This document shows, piece by piece, positions 8,809 to 17,049 of a stretch of DNA of 64,000 nt (positions are counted from its first letter, which is position 1; the number at the start of each line of letters is the position of its first letter). Under the pieces are notes generated by a model. The model was not told the origin of the DNA. It saw only the letters and a list, made by a program, of their open reading frames with translations, and did not search any database. The DNA is taken from contig CAXXPV010000003.1 of the NCBI GenBank assembly GCA_963675935.2, positions 744,001 through 808,000 on the forward strand, read 5' to 3'. The stretch comes from G963675935 sp963675935 (GTDB lineage Bacteria > Planctomycetota > Planctomycetia > Pirellulales > Thermoguttaceae). Made by a program: the position numbers and the translations under genes.

Positions 8809-9578
8809 CGGAAATCGAGAAAAAAGTCTTCGCCCGAAGCTCGGTGCTGACGCCGACGCAGACGCACTATTGCCCCGGCTGCGGCCACGGAATCGTGCAT
8901 CGGCTGGTCGCCGAGGCGATCGAGCATTATGGGCTACAGCCGCGCACGGTGGGCGTCGCGGGGGTCGGTTGCGCCGTGTTGGCCCACCGATACTTCAAGT
9001 TCGACATGCTCGAAGCGGCGCACGGCCGAGCGCCGGCCGCGGCCACCGGCGTGAAGCGAGCGAATCCCGACCTTTTTGTTTTTTCCTACCAGGGCGACGG
9101 CGATCTGGCGGCCATCGGAACCGCCGAAATCGTTCACGCGGCCAATCGCGGCGAAAACATCTCGGTCGTATTCGTCAACAACGCCATTTACGGCATGACG
9201 GGCGGACAAATGGCGCCGACCACGATTTTGGGCCAAAAAACAGCCACGTCGCCCGAGGGCCGCTCGGTTCAACTCGACGGTCCTCCGATCCGAATGTGCG
9301 AAATGCTCGCCACGCTCGACGGGCCGAGCTACATCGCCCGCGTGGCGGTCAATACGCCGGCGGCCGTCCGAAAAACGCGGCAGGCGATTCTCACGGCCTT
9401 CCAACACCAGATCGATGGACGTGGATTCAGCCTGGTCGAAATTCTTTCGCCCTGCCCAACCTACTGGCACATGAAGCCGGTCGATGCGATGGCGGCGGTC
9501 GGCGATTGGATGCAAAAAACTTTTCCGCTCGGCGTGTTCAAAGACAAGGAGGCGGCGGATGCCGATGCAGGAGAGTAA
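8805..9578 (+). CDS. 2-oxoacid:ferredoxin oxidoreductase beta subunit (TPP-binding)
   Basis: Thiamine-diphosphate subunit of the complex. The start is the ATG overlapping the alpha stop (ATGA), with GGGGGAGA upstream; the frame is open far upstream but only as a shadow of the alpha gene. The 257 residues show THYCPGCGHGIVHRL (a cluster-ligating CPGCGH motif), then the TPP motif YQGDGDLAAIGTAEIVHAAN and VVFVNNAIYGMTGGQMAPTT. All are diagnostic of KorB/VorA-type subunits. Confidence 0.95.
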   Translation: MTEIEKKVFARSSVLTPTQTHYCPGCGHGIVHRLVAEAIEHYGLQPRTVGVAGVGCAVLAHRYFKFDMLEAAHGRAPAAATGVKRANPDLFVFSYQGDGDLAAIGTAEIVHAANRGENISVVFVNNAIYGMTGGQMAPTTILGQKTATSPEGRSVQLDGPPIRMCEMLATLDGPSYIARVAVNTPAAVRKTRQAILTAFQHQIDGRGFSLVEILSPCPTYWHMKPVDAMAAVGDWMQKTFPLGVFKDKEAADADAGE

Positions 9579-10152
9579 TGACATTGTTGCCCCGCACGTG
9601 ACGGAGCGCACCCGCGAGATTTTGCTGGCCGGCAGCGGCGGACAGGGCATGGTTTTGGCGGGCAAAATGCTTGCACAAGCCGCGGTCGCTCAAGGTTGGA
9701 ACGCCACGTACATTCCGGCCTACGGCGTCGAAGTGCGCGGCGGCACGGCCCATTGCCACGTCAAAATCGGACGTCGGCAGATCGGCTCGCCGATTGTCGA
9801 GGATGCCGCGATTGTCGTGGCGATGAACGAACCGTCGTATCGCGAGTTTTCGCCCCTGTTGCGTGAAGGTTCGACGCTGGTGGTCAACTCCTCGTTGGTT
9901 CCGTCGGTCGGCAGCCACCCCGGCGTAAAAATCATATCGCTCGACATGAGCAACATCGCCGCCGACATGGGCAGCCTGCGCTCGGCGAATCTGTTGGCCC
10001 TGGGCCTTTGCGTCGGCCTGCTTGGCCTCACGGCCGGCGAGCCGCTGAAACATCTGTTGGCCGAAACGCTGGGCCGCAAGAATCCATCGCTCGCGGAGAT
10101 CAACGAGCGGATTCTCGAAAAGGGCGTCGAATTGGGGCAGGCAGCCAAGTAG
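9559..10152 (+). CDS. 2-oxoacid:acceptor oxidoreductase gamma subunit
   Basis: The gamma (KorC/VorC-like) subunit of the same complex, about 197 residues. The chosen ATG at 9559 lies within the end of the beta gene, six bases after GGAGG; ATG at 9565 is an alternative. The core motifs are ILLAGSGGQGMVLAGKMLAQ at the start, YGVEVRGGTAHCHVKI in the middle and LLALGLCVGL toward the end. The 20-base overlap with the beta gene implies coupling. The operon ends in a palindromic repeat just after the stop. Confidence 0.93.
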   Translation: MPMQESNDIVAPHVTERTREILLAGSGGQGMVLAGKMLAQAAVAQGWNATYIPAYGVEVRGGTAHCHVKIGRRQIGSPIVEDAAIVVAMNEPSYREFSPLLREGSTLVVNSSLVPSVGSHPGVKIISLDMSNIAADMGSLRSANLLALGLCVGLLGLTAGEPLKHLLAETLGRKNPSLAEINERILEKGVELGQAAK

Positions 10153-10325
10153 GTCCCGCCTGCCGGGCGGGACTTATATGGCCAATTCAAATCTGTGCGA
10201 TGATTAGCCCGAAGGGCTTTCGTAGGATAGCCCAGGGTTGCCGCTCCGAGCGGCTACCCTGGGTCACGGTTCCAATCAATATCCACCTCAACCCTAAAAG
10301 GGTTGCAGAGGGATTCTCCCTGCGG
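10153..10325. repeat. Repeat-filled gap after the oxidoreductase operon
   Basis: It holds a GTCCCGCC..GGCGGGAC palindrome at about 10153-10172 (also seen near 11160 and 11245) and a CCCAGGG..CCCTGGG palindrome at 10231-10263 matching the two at 6351 and 6490. Either could end transcription of the operon. No gene is visible. Confidence 0.75.
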
Positions 10326-11081
10326 CTAGATCCGATTTGGATTTGTTGGCCACGGCAGTCCGAGCATCGGCTCAAAGGGGTCATCCAGCCATTTTTCCAA
10401 GGATTTTGGTCGGTATGCCTCTTTTTTCGCTACGATAGAAGCGCGCAACTCCTTCAAGATTCTGAGATTGTCTTTGCGGCGGGATTCAAATACCGCTGGT
10501 GTCAACTGTTCTGCGAGACGCCAAGGTAGTCGAGTCTTGTCGCGACGCACTTTTTCCATCAACGCGATCGCACGGTCGATGCCATCAACCTGAATTTCCC
10601 ACAGGGGGCGGCGCCGGTTGTGTTTCCACCAGTCGGCTATCTTCTCCTTACTAAAATCGGGGCCCAGTCGGAATTGCTCCTCAGTGATGATGTGGATTTC
10701 ATTATTGTAACAATTGATGCATCGCACCATGATCGAACTGCACGCCTCGCCTACGGTGCGGTTATACTCGCCGTCGGGCGTCGCATAGGTGTAGGAGTAG
10801 CGTTTGTCGTTGAAATGCTCGATCAAGACGTCGAAGCCCGTGGAGCCTTCCGCAAGAAGCTGTTGGATCGTCAGGTAAACGACAACCTGAGCGTTCCTGT
10901 CGTAGCCTTTTGGAAAACTTTCCGCCTGGCGTCCAGAAAGGGAATTTTTGGATGCCAAGAGTTCCACGAGCACGCGAATCCGTTGCTCATCGGGCGTAGA
11001 CGCCGGGCTGGCGGCATGGACGCCGCCTTGAAGACAAGTGAGAAGCAAGAAGGTCACGACATGCGCGAACCCCAATCTCAT
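10326..11081 (-). CDS. Secreted protein of unknown function
   Basis: A 251-residue protein with a cleavable signal peptide (MRLGFAHVVTFLLLTCLQGG..AASP). After it comes a mostly helical, charged region with ESFPKGYDRNAQVVVYLTIQ, two close cysteines (MVRCINCYNN) and DWWKHNRRRPLWEIQVDGID. The start is preceded by a GAGGATGAG purine run. I do not recognise a family. The repeats on both sides suggest it is transcribed on its own. Confidence 0.65.
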   Translation of the reverse strand: MRLGFAHVVTFLLLTCLQGGVHAASPASTPDEQRIRVLVELLASKNSLSGRQAESFPKGYDRNAQVVVYLTIQQLLAEGSTGFDVLIEHFNDKRYSYTYATPDGEYNRTVGEACSSIMVRCINCYNNEIHIITEEQFRLGPDFSKEKIADWWKHNRRRPLWEIQVDGIDRAIALMEKVRRDKTRLPWRLAEQLTPAVFESRRKDNLRILKELRASIVAKKEAYRPKSLEKWLDDPFEPMLGLPWPTNPNRI

Positions 11082-11154
11082 AATCTCATCCTCAGTTATT
11101 GGGTCAGCGTTCGATTATATCCCATAACAGAGCGTCGAATTGGGATGCGCGGCC

Positions 11155-11272
11155 AAGTAGGTCCCGTCTGCCGGACGGGACTTCAGCGATGCCGTTGGAT
11201 GGGTCTTTGGACCCAAGACCTAAGACCTAAGACCCAAGCAACAAGTCCCGCCCGGCAGGCGGGACCTACTGG
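11155..11272. repeat. Paired GTAGGTCCCG..GGGACCTAC repeats
   Basis: CAAGTAGGTCCCGTCTGCCG at about 11155 and its inverse GGCGGGACCTACT at about 11259 bracket a GACCTAAGACC(C)AAG run. The same two motif types appear at 10150 and at 63630. It is a large inverted repeat between two convergent or adjacent minus-strand genes, and holds no gene. Confidence 0.7.
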
Positions 11273-12130
11273 CTACTCCAACACGAACTTCTTATAGCGA
11301 TCCATGAGCCGCCGCGTTAGAGGGCCGCACGTGCCGGCGCCGATCGAACGACCGTCGATCTTCGTTACCGGAACAATCTCGGCCGCCGAGCCGGTTAAGA
11401 AACACTCGTCGGCCACGTAGGCGTCGTGCAGGGTCAACGCGACCTCGGCCACCTCGATGCCCGCGGCCTTGGCCAACTCGATGACGGTGTTGCGCGTAAC
11501 GCCTTCGAGCAGGCAGGCGTCGAGCGGCGGGGTCATAAGCCGGCCGTGATGCACAAAGAAGATGTTGTCGCCGGTGCATTCGGCCACTTCGCCCTTGTGA
11601 TTGAGCATCAGGGCCTCGACGCAGCCGGCCTGCAAGCCTTGGATCTTCGCCAAGATGTTGTTCAGATAGTTCAGCGATTTCACGCGCGGATTGAGCGCCG
11701 CCGGATGGTTCCGCGGCACGCTTACCGTGACGATCTCCAATCCGTTCCGATACAACTCCTCGGGATACAAAACGATGTGATCGGTGATGCAAATCACGCT
11801 CGGCTTGGGGCACTTGGTCGGGTCCAGCCCGAGATTGCCGATGCCCCGGGTGATGACCAGCCGGATATAGCCGTCCTTGATGCCGTTGGTGGCCAACGTG
11901 TCGCCCACGACCTTGTCCATTTCCTCTTTCGTGAGGGGAATACGCAGCCAGATGCTCTTGGCCGATTCCCAAAGCCGGTCAAGGTGCTCGTTCAACCGAA
12001 AGACGCGACCGCCGTAGCTCCTCATTCCCTCGAACACGCCGTCGCCGTAAAGCAGGCCGTGGTCGTATACGCTGATTTTCGCGTTTTCTTTGTCGTAAAA
12101 CTCGCCGTCGATGTAAATCTTCAGGGACAT
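11273..12130 (-). CDS. ilvE: Branched-chain amino acid aminotransferase
   Basis: A fold-type IV PLP enzyme that exchanges the amino group between Leu/Ile/Val and 2-oxoglutarate. It is 285 residues long. The N-terminus IYIDGEFYDKENAKISVYDH then LLYGDGVFEGMRSYGG is typical. The PLP lysine is K151 in NPRVKSLNYLNNILA, followed by ECTGDNIFFV and LEGVTRNTVIELA, with a C-terminal CFLTGSAAEIVPV. D-amino-acid aminotransferases share the fold, but the motif set and length favour IlvE. Confidence 0.93.
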   Translation of the reverse strand: MSLKIYIDGEFYDKENAKISVYDHGLLYGDGVFEGMRSYGGRVFRLNEHLDRLWESAKSIWLRIPLTKEEMDKVVGDTLATNGIKDGYIRLVITRGIGNLGLDPTKCPKPSVICITDHIVLYPEELYRNGLEIVTVSVPRNHPAALNPRVKSLNYLNNILAKIQGLQAGCVEALMLNHKGEVAECTGDNIFFVHHGRLMTPPLDACLLEGVTRNTVIELAKAAGIEVAEVALTLHDAYVADECFLTGSAAEIVPVTKIDGRSIGAGTCGPLTRRLMDRYKKFVLE

Positions 12131-12171
12131 GGGGGGCAGGGGGGCTAGGGGTTGGGGATTGGCTCACAAAA

Positions 12172-12229
12172 GTTTAGCCGGCGAACTTGTTCGACGCGCC
12201 GACGCGGTGTGCAAGCACGCCGGCTAAAC
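12172..12229. repeat. GTTTAGCC..GGCTAAAC palindromic repeat, copy 2
   Basis: Arms AGTTTAGCCGGCGAAC and GCACGCCGGCTAAACA lie in the short gap between ilvE and the ABC ATPase gene. Confidence 0.85.
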
Positions 12230-12243
12230 AAAAGCGTCAGTCC

Positions 12244-13221
12244 CTACTCTTCGATTTTTCCATTGGTTAGCCGCACGATCCGATCGGCCTGGTCGGCAAT
12301 CGAAAGATCGTGCGTTACCATTACTATAGTGAGTTTTTTAGTGATATTCAAGGAGTGCAGAATCTCGATGATCTCCCGGCCCGTCGATTGATCGAGGTTT
12401 CCGGTGGGTTCGTCGGCCAGCAAGAGGTCGGGCTGTGCGACCAGGGCCCGCGCGATGGCCGCCCGCTGCATCTCGCCGCCCGATAACTCGCGCGGACGAT
12501 GCCGCAGCCGGTGGCCCAGCCCAACCATATCGAGCAACTCCTTGGCTCGGGCATGATGCTCCCCGCGATGCCGTAGATAGCTGAAAACTCCACTGGCGAT
12601 CATCAGCGGCGCAAGCACGTTTTCGAGCGTCGTCAGTTCGGGCAGCAGGTGGTAGAACTGAAAAATCATGCCGAAGCGGCGGTTTCGGAGAAATTCTCGT
12701 CCACGGGCGGGCAAATTGTCGATCCGCCGGCCCGCGTAGTGAATTTCTCCCCGATCGGGTGCGTCGAGTGTGCCCAACAGATGCAGGAGCGTGCTTTTAC
12801 CGGAACCGCTTTGCCCGACAATCGCCAAGAACTCGCCTTGCTGCACGTCGAGACTCACGCCGCGAAGGACCGGCACTTCGATCGCGTTCTTATGGTAACT
12901 TTTGTACAGGTCGAGGGTCTGGAGCTGATGGACCGGGGGCGTGGATTCAGGGATATTTTGCGTTTTTTCACCCGGCAGGAAATGGGGGCGATTGACCGGT
13001 GACACGGCACTGCCCTCGCCCTTTGGGAGAGGGGCCGGGGGTGAGGGCATTCCTTCTTGTTCCCACGCTCCGCGTGGGAACACACCCGTCTCGACGCTCT
13101 GCGTCGATGGAGCGGGGGCCGCAACGACAGCATCTTTCGTTTCCATTGCGGACGCGGAGCGTCCGGTCGGTGCGTTCCCACGCAGAGCATGGGAACGAGT
13201 ATTGGTATCCATGCTACTCAT
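12244..13221 (-). CDS. lolD: LolD-type lipoprotein/macrolide-class ABC transporter ATP-binding protein with a repeat-derived N-terminus
   Basis: ATPase partner of the adjacent permease, likely releasing lipoproteins or another hydrophobic substrate from the inner membrane. The ABC domain starts at QTLDLYKSYHKN. It shows Walker A GQSGSGKST, the Q-loop, signature LSGGEMQRAAIARAL and Walker B LLLADEPTGNLD, as in the LolD/MacB group. ATG at 13221 overlaps the permease stop (ATGAGTAG), giving coupling. About 90 residues before the domain derive almost wholly from two dispersed repeats (SHALRGNAPTGRSAS..., PSPPAPLPKGEG). No ATG lies nearer the domain, so either the extension is made or a non-ATG start is used. 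Confidence 0.88.
   Translation of the reverse strand: MSSMDTNTRSHALRGNAPTGRSASAMETKDAVVAAPAPSTQSVETGVFPRGAWEQEGMPSPPAPLPKGEGSAVSPVNRPHFLPGEKTQNIPESTPPVHQLQTLDLYKSYHKNAIEVPVLRGVSLDVQQGEFLAIVGQSGSGKSTLLHLLGTLDAPDRGEIHYAGRRIDNLPARGREFLRNRRFGMIFQFYHLLPELTTLENVLAPLMIASGVFSYLRHRGEHHARAKELLDMVGLGHRLRHRPRELSGGEMQRAAIARALVAQPDLLLADEPTGNLDQSTGREIIEILHSLNITKKLTIVMVTHDLSIADQADRIVRLTNGKIEE
13009..13201. repeat. Two dispersed repeats read in frame at the start of the ABC ATPase gene
   Basis: 13009-13048 is the GAGGGGCCGGGGGTGAGGG repeat. About 13057-13201 is a roughly 140-bp element bounded by GTTCCCACGCTCCGCGTGGG and GTTCCCACGCAGAGCATGGG, with an internal GACGCGGAGCGTCCGG. A second copy of the larger element lies at 14751-14893, upstream of the permease, with near-identical ends and a different centre. 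Confidence 0.85.
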
Positions 13222-14737
13222 AGCGCAGTGCCTCCACGGGATGCAGTCGGGCCGCGCGGCGTGCGGGCAAAATGCTGGCCGCCACGGCAATCATCAGCGC
13301 CCCGGCCACGATCCAGATGAGCGTTTCCGGCACCACGATGGCCGGGATTTTGTAAAAGTAGTAGATCGACGGATCGAACACGGGCTTGCCCGTTGCCCAG
13401 GCAAGCCCCGCGGCGATTTCGTTGATGTAGCGGACGATCAACAGGCCCGCGATCATGCCGATGCCGGAGCCGACCAGCCCGAGCGAGAGGCCGTAGCCCA
13501 GGAAAATGCCCATTACGCCCGAACTTGAAGCGCCCAGCGACTTCAGAATTCCGATGTCGCGGGTTTTTTCGACGACGATCATGTAGAAAATCGCCAAAAT
13601 GCCAAAGCCGGCCACCGCGATGATGAAAAACAGCAAAAGGTTGAGGATGCGGGTTTCGAGATCGACGGCCGCCAGCAGCGGGCCTTGTTTGTCGCGCCAC
13701 GTGGAAACGGCGTACATTTCCGGCGAAAACGCCTGCCGCAGCCGATCGCGGACCGCGTCGCCGTCGACGCCGGGCTTCAGTTTGATCTGGATGGAGTTGA
13801 TGTACCAGACGTCTGTATCCCTATCGAACATGCCTCGCAATCTTTGCAGATCGCGAATCGGCACGAACACGAACTTCGAGTCGTATTCGCTCATCTTGCT
13901 TTCGTAGAAATCGACAATGGTGAAGTTGTCGCTCGTGGCTTTTGGCGGCTGGCCGACCGTGGCAAACGTCAGTATAACGTCGTCGCCCGGCAAGGCCCTG
14001 AAACGGTCTTGGCCCTCGTGCGAACGATAACTCGTCATGGCGAAACCCAACACGGCGCCGGGGTGCTGCGATTTCTCGGCGTCGAAGATATTTTCTGGCT
14101 TATCGCCGGCGGGCGGATGCTCGTCGAACGGGTTCGCCGATGGCACGCCCTTTGCTGTTCGCGTCTCGGGCTTTTTAATGTATTTCTCGTAGAATTTTTG
14201 GCTCTTCGCGACATCGATGCGGTGTTGCCAGCCGGCCCGGTCCATCCCCACCCGCTGGGGCGCATCTTTGCCCGACTGATGATCGCGCACGTCGTAGCCG
14301 CCTTTACGCAGATCGAAACTCATGGCGTCGCGGTTCTCCGGGTGCTGCAAATAGCCGCCAAAACCGCTTACCGCGCTCTGTGTCTTCTCGTCGATGCCGA
14401 TCAGATCGACCTGCCGGGTGATCCAATTACCGCCGCACTGATACTGCAACATCGCCGGCACGGCGACCACCGGCGACATTGCTTCAATGTCGTCGCCCGC
14501 CACGCGGCGTATTTCCTTGGCGCGTGCCTCGAAGTTGGGCATCCCGTCGAGTGTTAGCGAGTCGAAGGTCAGGTCGCCGATGATGTTGTGGATGCGATCC
14601 TGCATCTCGCTGGTAAAACCCTCCATCACGCTGTTGACGACGATCATCGTGGCCACGCCCAGCATGACGCTGATGACCGACGCCAACGCGATGTACCGCG
14701 TGCGGAGGTAACGACAACAGAGAAGTAACTTGTACAT
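13214..14737 (-). CDS. lolC: LolC/LolE-type ABC transporter permease
   Basis: Membrane partner of the ATPase downstream. The start is the ATG at 14737, nine bases after AAGGAG; upstream codons are repeat sequence. The 507-residue protein has an N-terminal helix (YIALASVISVMLGVATMIVV), a large extracytoplasmic MacB-PCD-like domain (about 45-370), and three C-terminal helices (LLLFFIIAVAGFGILAIFYM and others). It ends ILPARRAARLHPVEALRYE, the canonical FtsX-family tail. A single permease suggests a homodimer, as in LolF-type systems. Confidence 0.9.
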   Translation of the reverse strand: MYKLLLCCRYLRTRYIALASVISVMLGVATMIVVNSVMEGFTSEMQDRIHNIIGDLTFDSLTLDGMPNFEARAKEIRRVAGDDIEAMSPVVAVPAMLQYQCGGNWITRQVDLIGIDEKTQSAVSGFGGYLQHPENRDAMSFDLRKGGYDVRDHQSGKDAPQRVGMDRAGWQHRIDVAKSQKFYEKYIKKPETRTAKGVPSANPFDEHPPAGDKPENIFDAEKSQHPGAVLGFAMTSYRSHEGQDRFRALPGDDVILTFATVGQPPKATSDNFTIVDFYESKMSEYDSKFVFVPIRDLQRLRGMFDRDTDVWYINSIQIKLKPGVDGDAVRDRLRQAFSPEMYAVSTWRDKQGPLLAAVDLETRILNLLLFFIIAVAGFGILAIFYMIVVEKTRDIGILKSLGASSSGVMGIFLGYGLSLGLVGSGIGMIAGLLIVRYINEIAAGLAWATGKPVFDPSIYYFYKIPAIVVPETLIWIVAGALMIAVAASILPARRAARLHPVEALRYE

Positions 14738-14750
14738 GTTATTCCGCTCC

Positions 14751-14893
14751 TTGTTCCCACGCTCCGCGTGGGAACACACCCGTCCCGACGCTCCGCGTCG
14801 ATGGCGTTTTCTATGTACTCGACGTTTCTCACCCGCTCTGACGGACGCGGAGCGTCCGGCCAGTGCGTTCCCACGCGAAGCGTGGGAACGAGA
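14751..14893. repeat. GTTCCCACGC...GCGTGGGAAC palindromic element, second copy
   Basis: Bounded by TGTTCCCACGCTCCGCGTGG and its inverse GTTCCCACGCGAAGCGTGGG, with CGACGCTCCGCGTCGATGG and GACGCGGAGCGTCCGG inside. It fills the gap between lysS and the permease gene. A shortened version is at about 19531-19600. Confidence 0.85.
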
Positions 14894-14896
14894 ATG

Positions 14897-16423
14897 TTAC
14901 TCCGGCCGCAACAACGGGAACAATATCACGTCGCGAATCGACGGCGAATTGGTCAACAACATCACCAAACGATCAATGCCGATGCCAAGCCCTCCGGCCG
15001 GCGGCATCCCGTGCCGCAACGCCCGGATGAAATCGTGGTCCATTTTGGCCATCGACTCCTCCTCCGGCAGCCCGGCAAGCTGACGGCTAAAAAGCTCCTC
15101 TTGCAGGTCGGGGTCGTTTAACTCGGTGTAGGCATTGGCCAACTCCATGCCGTGGATGAAAAGCTCGAACCGCTCGGCTATCGCCGGGTTCGACGTCTTC
15201 CGCTTGGTCAACGGGCACAGGCTCGCCGGGTAGTCGATCACGAAGATCGGCCCGACCAACGCCTCTTCGACCTTCTCCTCGAACACAAAACTCTTGACCA
15301 CGTCATGGTCTTTGCCTGCCGGCTCGTAGCCCAGACTTTTCGCCAGCCGGGCGATGCCCTGCTCGTCGTCGGGCGCAAGGCCCGTATGCTCGGCGAAGAG
15401 TTCGTCGTAGGTTTTCCTCGCAAACGGGGGGGTGAAGTCAACAGTTTTGTCGCCCCAAGAAAGCACGTAGGGCTGGCCCGTCGCTTGAATCGCATCGGTG
15501 ATAATCGCTTCGGTCAGGTCCATCATCGAGCGGTAGTCGCCGTAGGCCTGGTAGAGCTCGAGCATGGTGAACTCGGGATTGTGCCGGGCGTCGATGCCTT
15601 CGTTCCGATAGACGCGGCCCAACTCGTACACCCGCTCGATGCCGCCGACCATGAGCCGCTTCAAGTGCAGCTCGAGCGCGATCCGCAAATACAGGTCGAT
15701 GTTCAAGGCGTTGTGATGGGTGATGAACGGTCTCGCGGCGGCCCCGCCGGCGATGGTCTGCAACGTCGGCCCCTCGACCTCGACGAAGCCCTGCCCGGCG
15801 AGCGTGCCGCGGATCGACTGCACGATTTTCGACCGGCGCAAGAACCGCTCGATCGAACCTTCGGTATGGATCAAATCGAGATAACGCTGCCGCTGGCGAA
15901 GCTCGGGATCGGCCAAACCCTTATACTTCTCTGGAGGGGTTTCGATCGACTTCGTCAGGAACGTGAGTTTCTCGGCGAAGATGGTCAGTTCGCCGGTTCG
16001 GGTGCGTTTCATCTCGCCATCGACGCCGACGATGTCGCCGAGGTCGAAACATTGGGCCAGTGCGAAGCCTTCGTCGCCCACCTGCTTTTGGCCAATCATC
16101 ACCTGGATCGTTCCGGTCCAATCGCGGATTTGGAGCCAATGGACCTTGCCCGAGGGACGACGCAACACGATGCGGCCGGCCGCGCGGACCTTGGGACCAT
16201 GCGACTCGGGCGGGTGCGGTTTTTCGCCGAGCGCCGCATCGGTGGGCGGATCGGTGACGATTTCGTCGGCACGGTCGCGGATTGTCCCGATGGGCTGGTG
16301 GTCATCGAATCGGGATCCCCAGGGGTCGAGGCCCAATTCGCAAATTTTACGGAGTTTGTCGCGTCGAGCGGCTTCGAGTGCAGATTCGCTGGCGGCAGGC
16401 GTTTGTGGGGCAGGCTCGTTCAT
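14897..16423 (-). CDS. lysS: Lysyl-tRNA synthetase (class II)
   Basis: Charges tRNA-Lys. The 508-residue length is usual. An OB-fold anticodon-binding domain occupies about 60-170 (VRAAGRIVLRRPSGKVHWLQ..). Motif 1/2 regions follow (FVEVEGPTLQTIAGGAAARP, then LGRVYRNEGIDARHNPEFTM). The C-terminus GGLGIGIDRLVMLLTNSPSI plus RDVILFPLLRPE is motif 3 of LysS. It is transcribed ahead of the Lol operon on the same strand, separated by a repeat. Confidence 0.97.
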   Translation of the reverse strand: MNEPAPQTPAASESALEAARRDKLRKICELGLDPWGSRFDDHQPIGTIRDRADEIVTDPPTDAALGEKPHPPESHGPKVRAAGRIVLRRPSGKVHWLQIRDWTGTIQVMIGQKQVGDEGFALAQCFDLGDIVGVDGEMKRTRTGELTIFAEKLTFLTKSIETPPEKYKGLADPELRQRQRYLDLIHTEGSIERFLRRSKIVQSIRGTLAGQGFVEVEGPTLQTIAGGAAARPFITHHNALNIDLYLRIALELHLKRLMVGGIERVYELGRVYRNEGIDARHNPEFTMLELYQAYGDYRSMMDLTEAIITDAIQATGQPYVLSWGDKTVDFTPPFARKTYDELFAEHTGLAPDDEQGIARLAKSLGYEPAGKDHDVVKSFVFEEKVEEALVGPIFVIDYPASLCPLTKRKTSNPAIAERFELFIHGMELANAYTELNDPDLQEELFSRQLAGLPEEESMAKMDHDFIRALRHGMPPAGGLGIGIDRLVMLLTNSPSIRDVILFPLLRPE

Positions 16424-16553
16424 TCGCAGACTTCAACTGGCTTTAACGGAGGGCGAGGTCAAAAAGATAAAGATTACGGCCTGCGGCATTGTAGTGGAAT
16501 GGGGGGGTGGGTCAATGTCAAAAAAACAGTGGGGCGAGATAAAGATAGCGAGA

Positions 16554-16941
16554 AAAGAAATAGCCGGGGGCCAACGGCCCGCGGTGCGGTGGGCATTGAT
16601 CTGACGAGAGCCACGAGAGTCTGCTGCTCGCCGCACCGCGGGCCGTTGGCCCTCGTTGTTACACACAAGTTGGCGAGAGCGTCCGTCCCGTAGGGACGTT
16701 TGATAATAGCCCAGCAGTTTACTGCTGGGGCGATGGGCGATTGGGGTGGTGTGCGTCCCGTAGGGACGCCCGAAGGTGGCATTCCGATGCATGGTTTCAA
16801 CCGTCCCTCCGGGACGAACGGGCGTATTTCCCGATTTCCGACCCAGCGATAAATCGCTGGGCTATTATCAAACGACCCTCCGGGTCGAAACCACGTCAAC
16901 TTGTGTGTAACAACGAGGCCGTTGGCCCCCGGCTATTTCTT
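16554..16941. repeat. ATAGCCGGGGGCC palindromic repeat split by another element
   Basis: The outer repeat starts AAGAAATAGCCGGGGGCC and ends GGCCCCCGGCTATTTCTT. Its right arm is interrupted by a 266-bp insertion at 16652-16917. Intact or partial relatives are at about 7311-7336, 18020-18045, 25634-25662 and 25808-25830. The whole 16424-17049 gap between lysS and the rhomboid gene otherwise holds no gene. Confidence 0.85.
16652..16917. mobile_element. 266-bp palindromic insertion with 10-bp target duplication
   Basis: The terminal inverted repeats are CTCGTTGTTACACACAAGTT on the left and AACTTGTGTGTAACAACGAG on the right. The direct repeat GCCGTTGGCC is present at 16642-16651 and 16918-16927, immediately outside, so the element inserted into the outer repeat. 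It carries inner palindromes (GTCCCGTAGGGAC twice; GATAATAGCCCAGCAG against CCCAGCGA..GGGCTATTATC). No transposase is encoded. Confidence 0.8.
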
Positions 16942-16993
16942 ACTTTTCACACTTTCAACTTGCATCCCGACCGCAAAACGCGAACAGATTGCC

Positions 16994-17009
16994 TGTTTCA
17001 CGTGAAACC
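16994..17009. promoter_or_regulatory. parS-like ParB-binding site
   Basis: TGTTTCACGTGAAACC matches the widely conserved chromosomal parS 16-mer at 15 of 16 positions. It is intergenic, 41 bases from the 3' end of the rhomboid gene. A weaker relative, GGTTTCACGTGGAACG (13 of 16), is at 17968-17983. Known parS sites cluster near the replication origin; whether this is one is inference. Confidence 0.5.
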
Positions 17010-17049
17010 CGCAGCTTCAACCTGCGCCGTTTCCCGTGTTTCACGCACT

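Noticed and set aside
15152..16693. Plus-strand frame of 513 codons opposite lysS
   Set aside because: Complementary shadow of lysS; the composition is arginine- and aspartate-rich as expected from an antisense frame.
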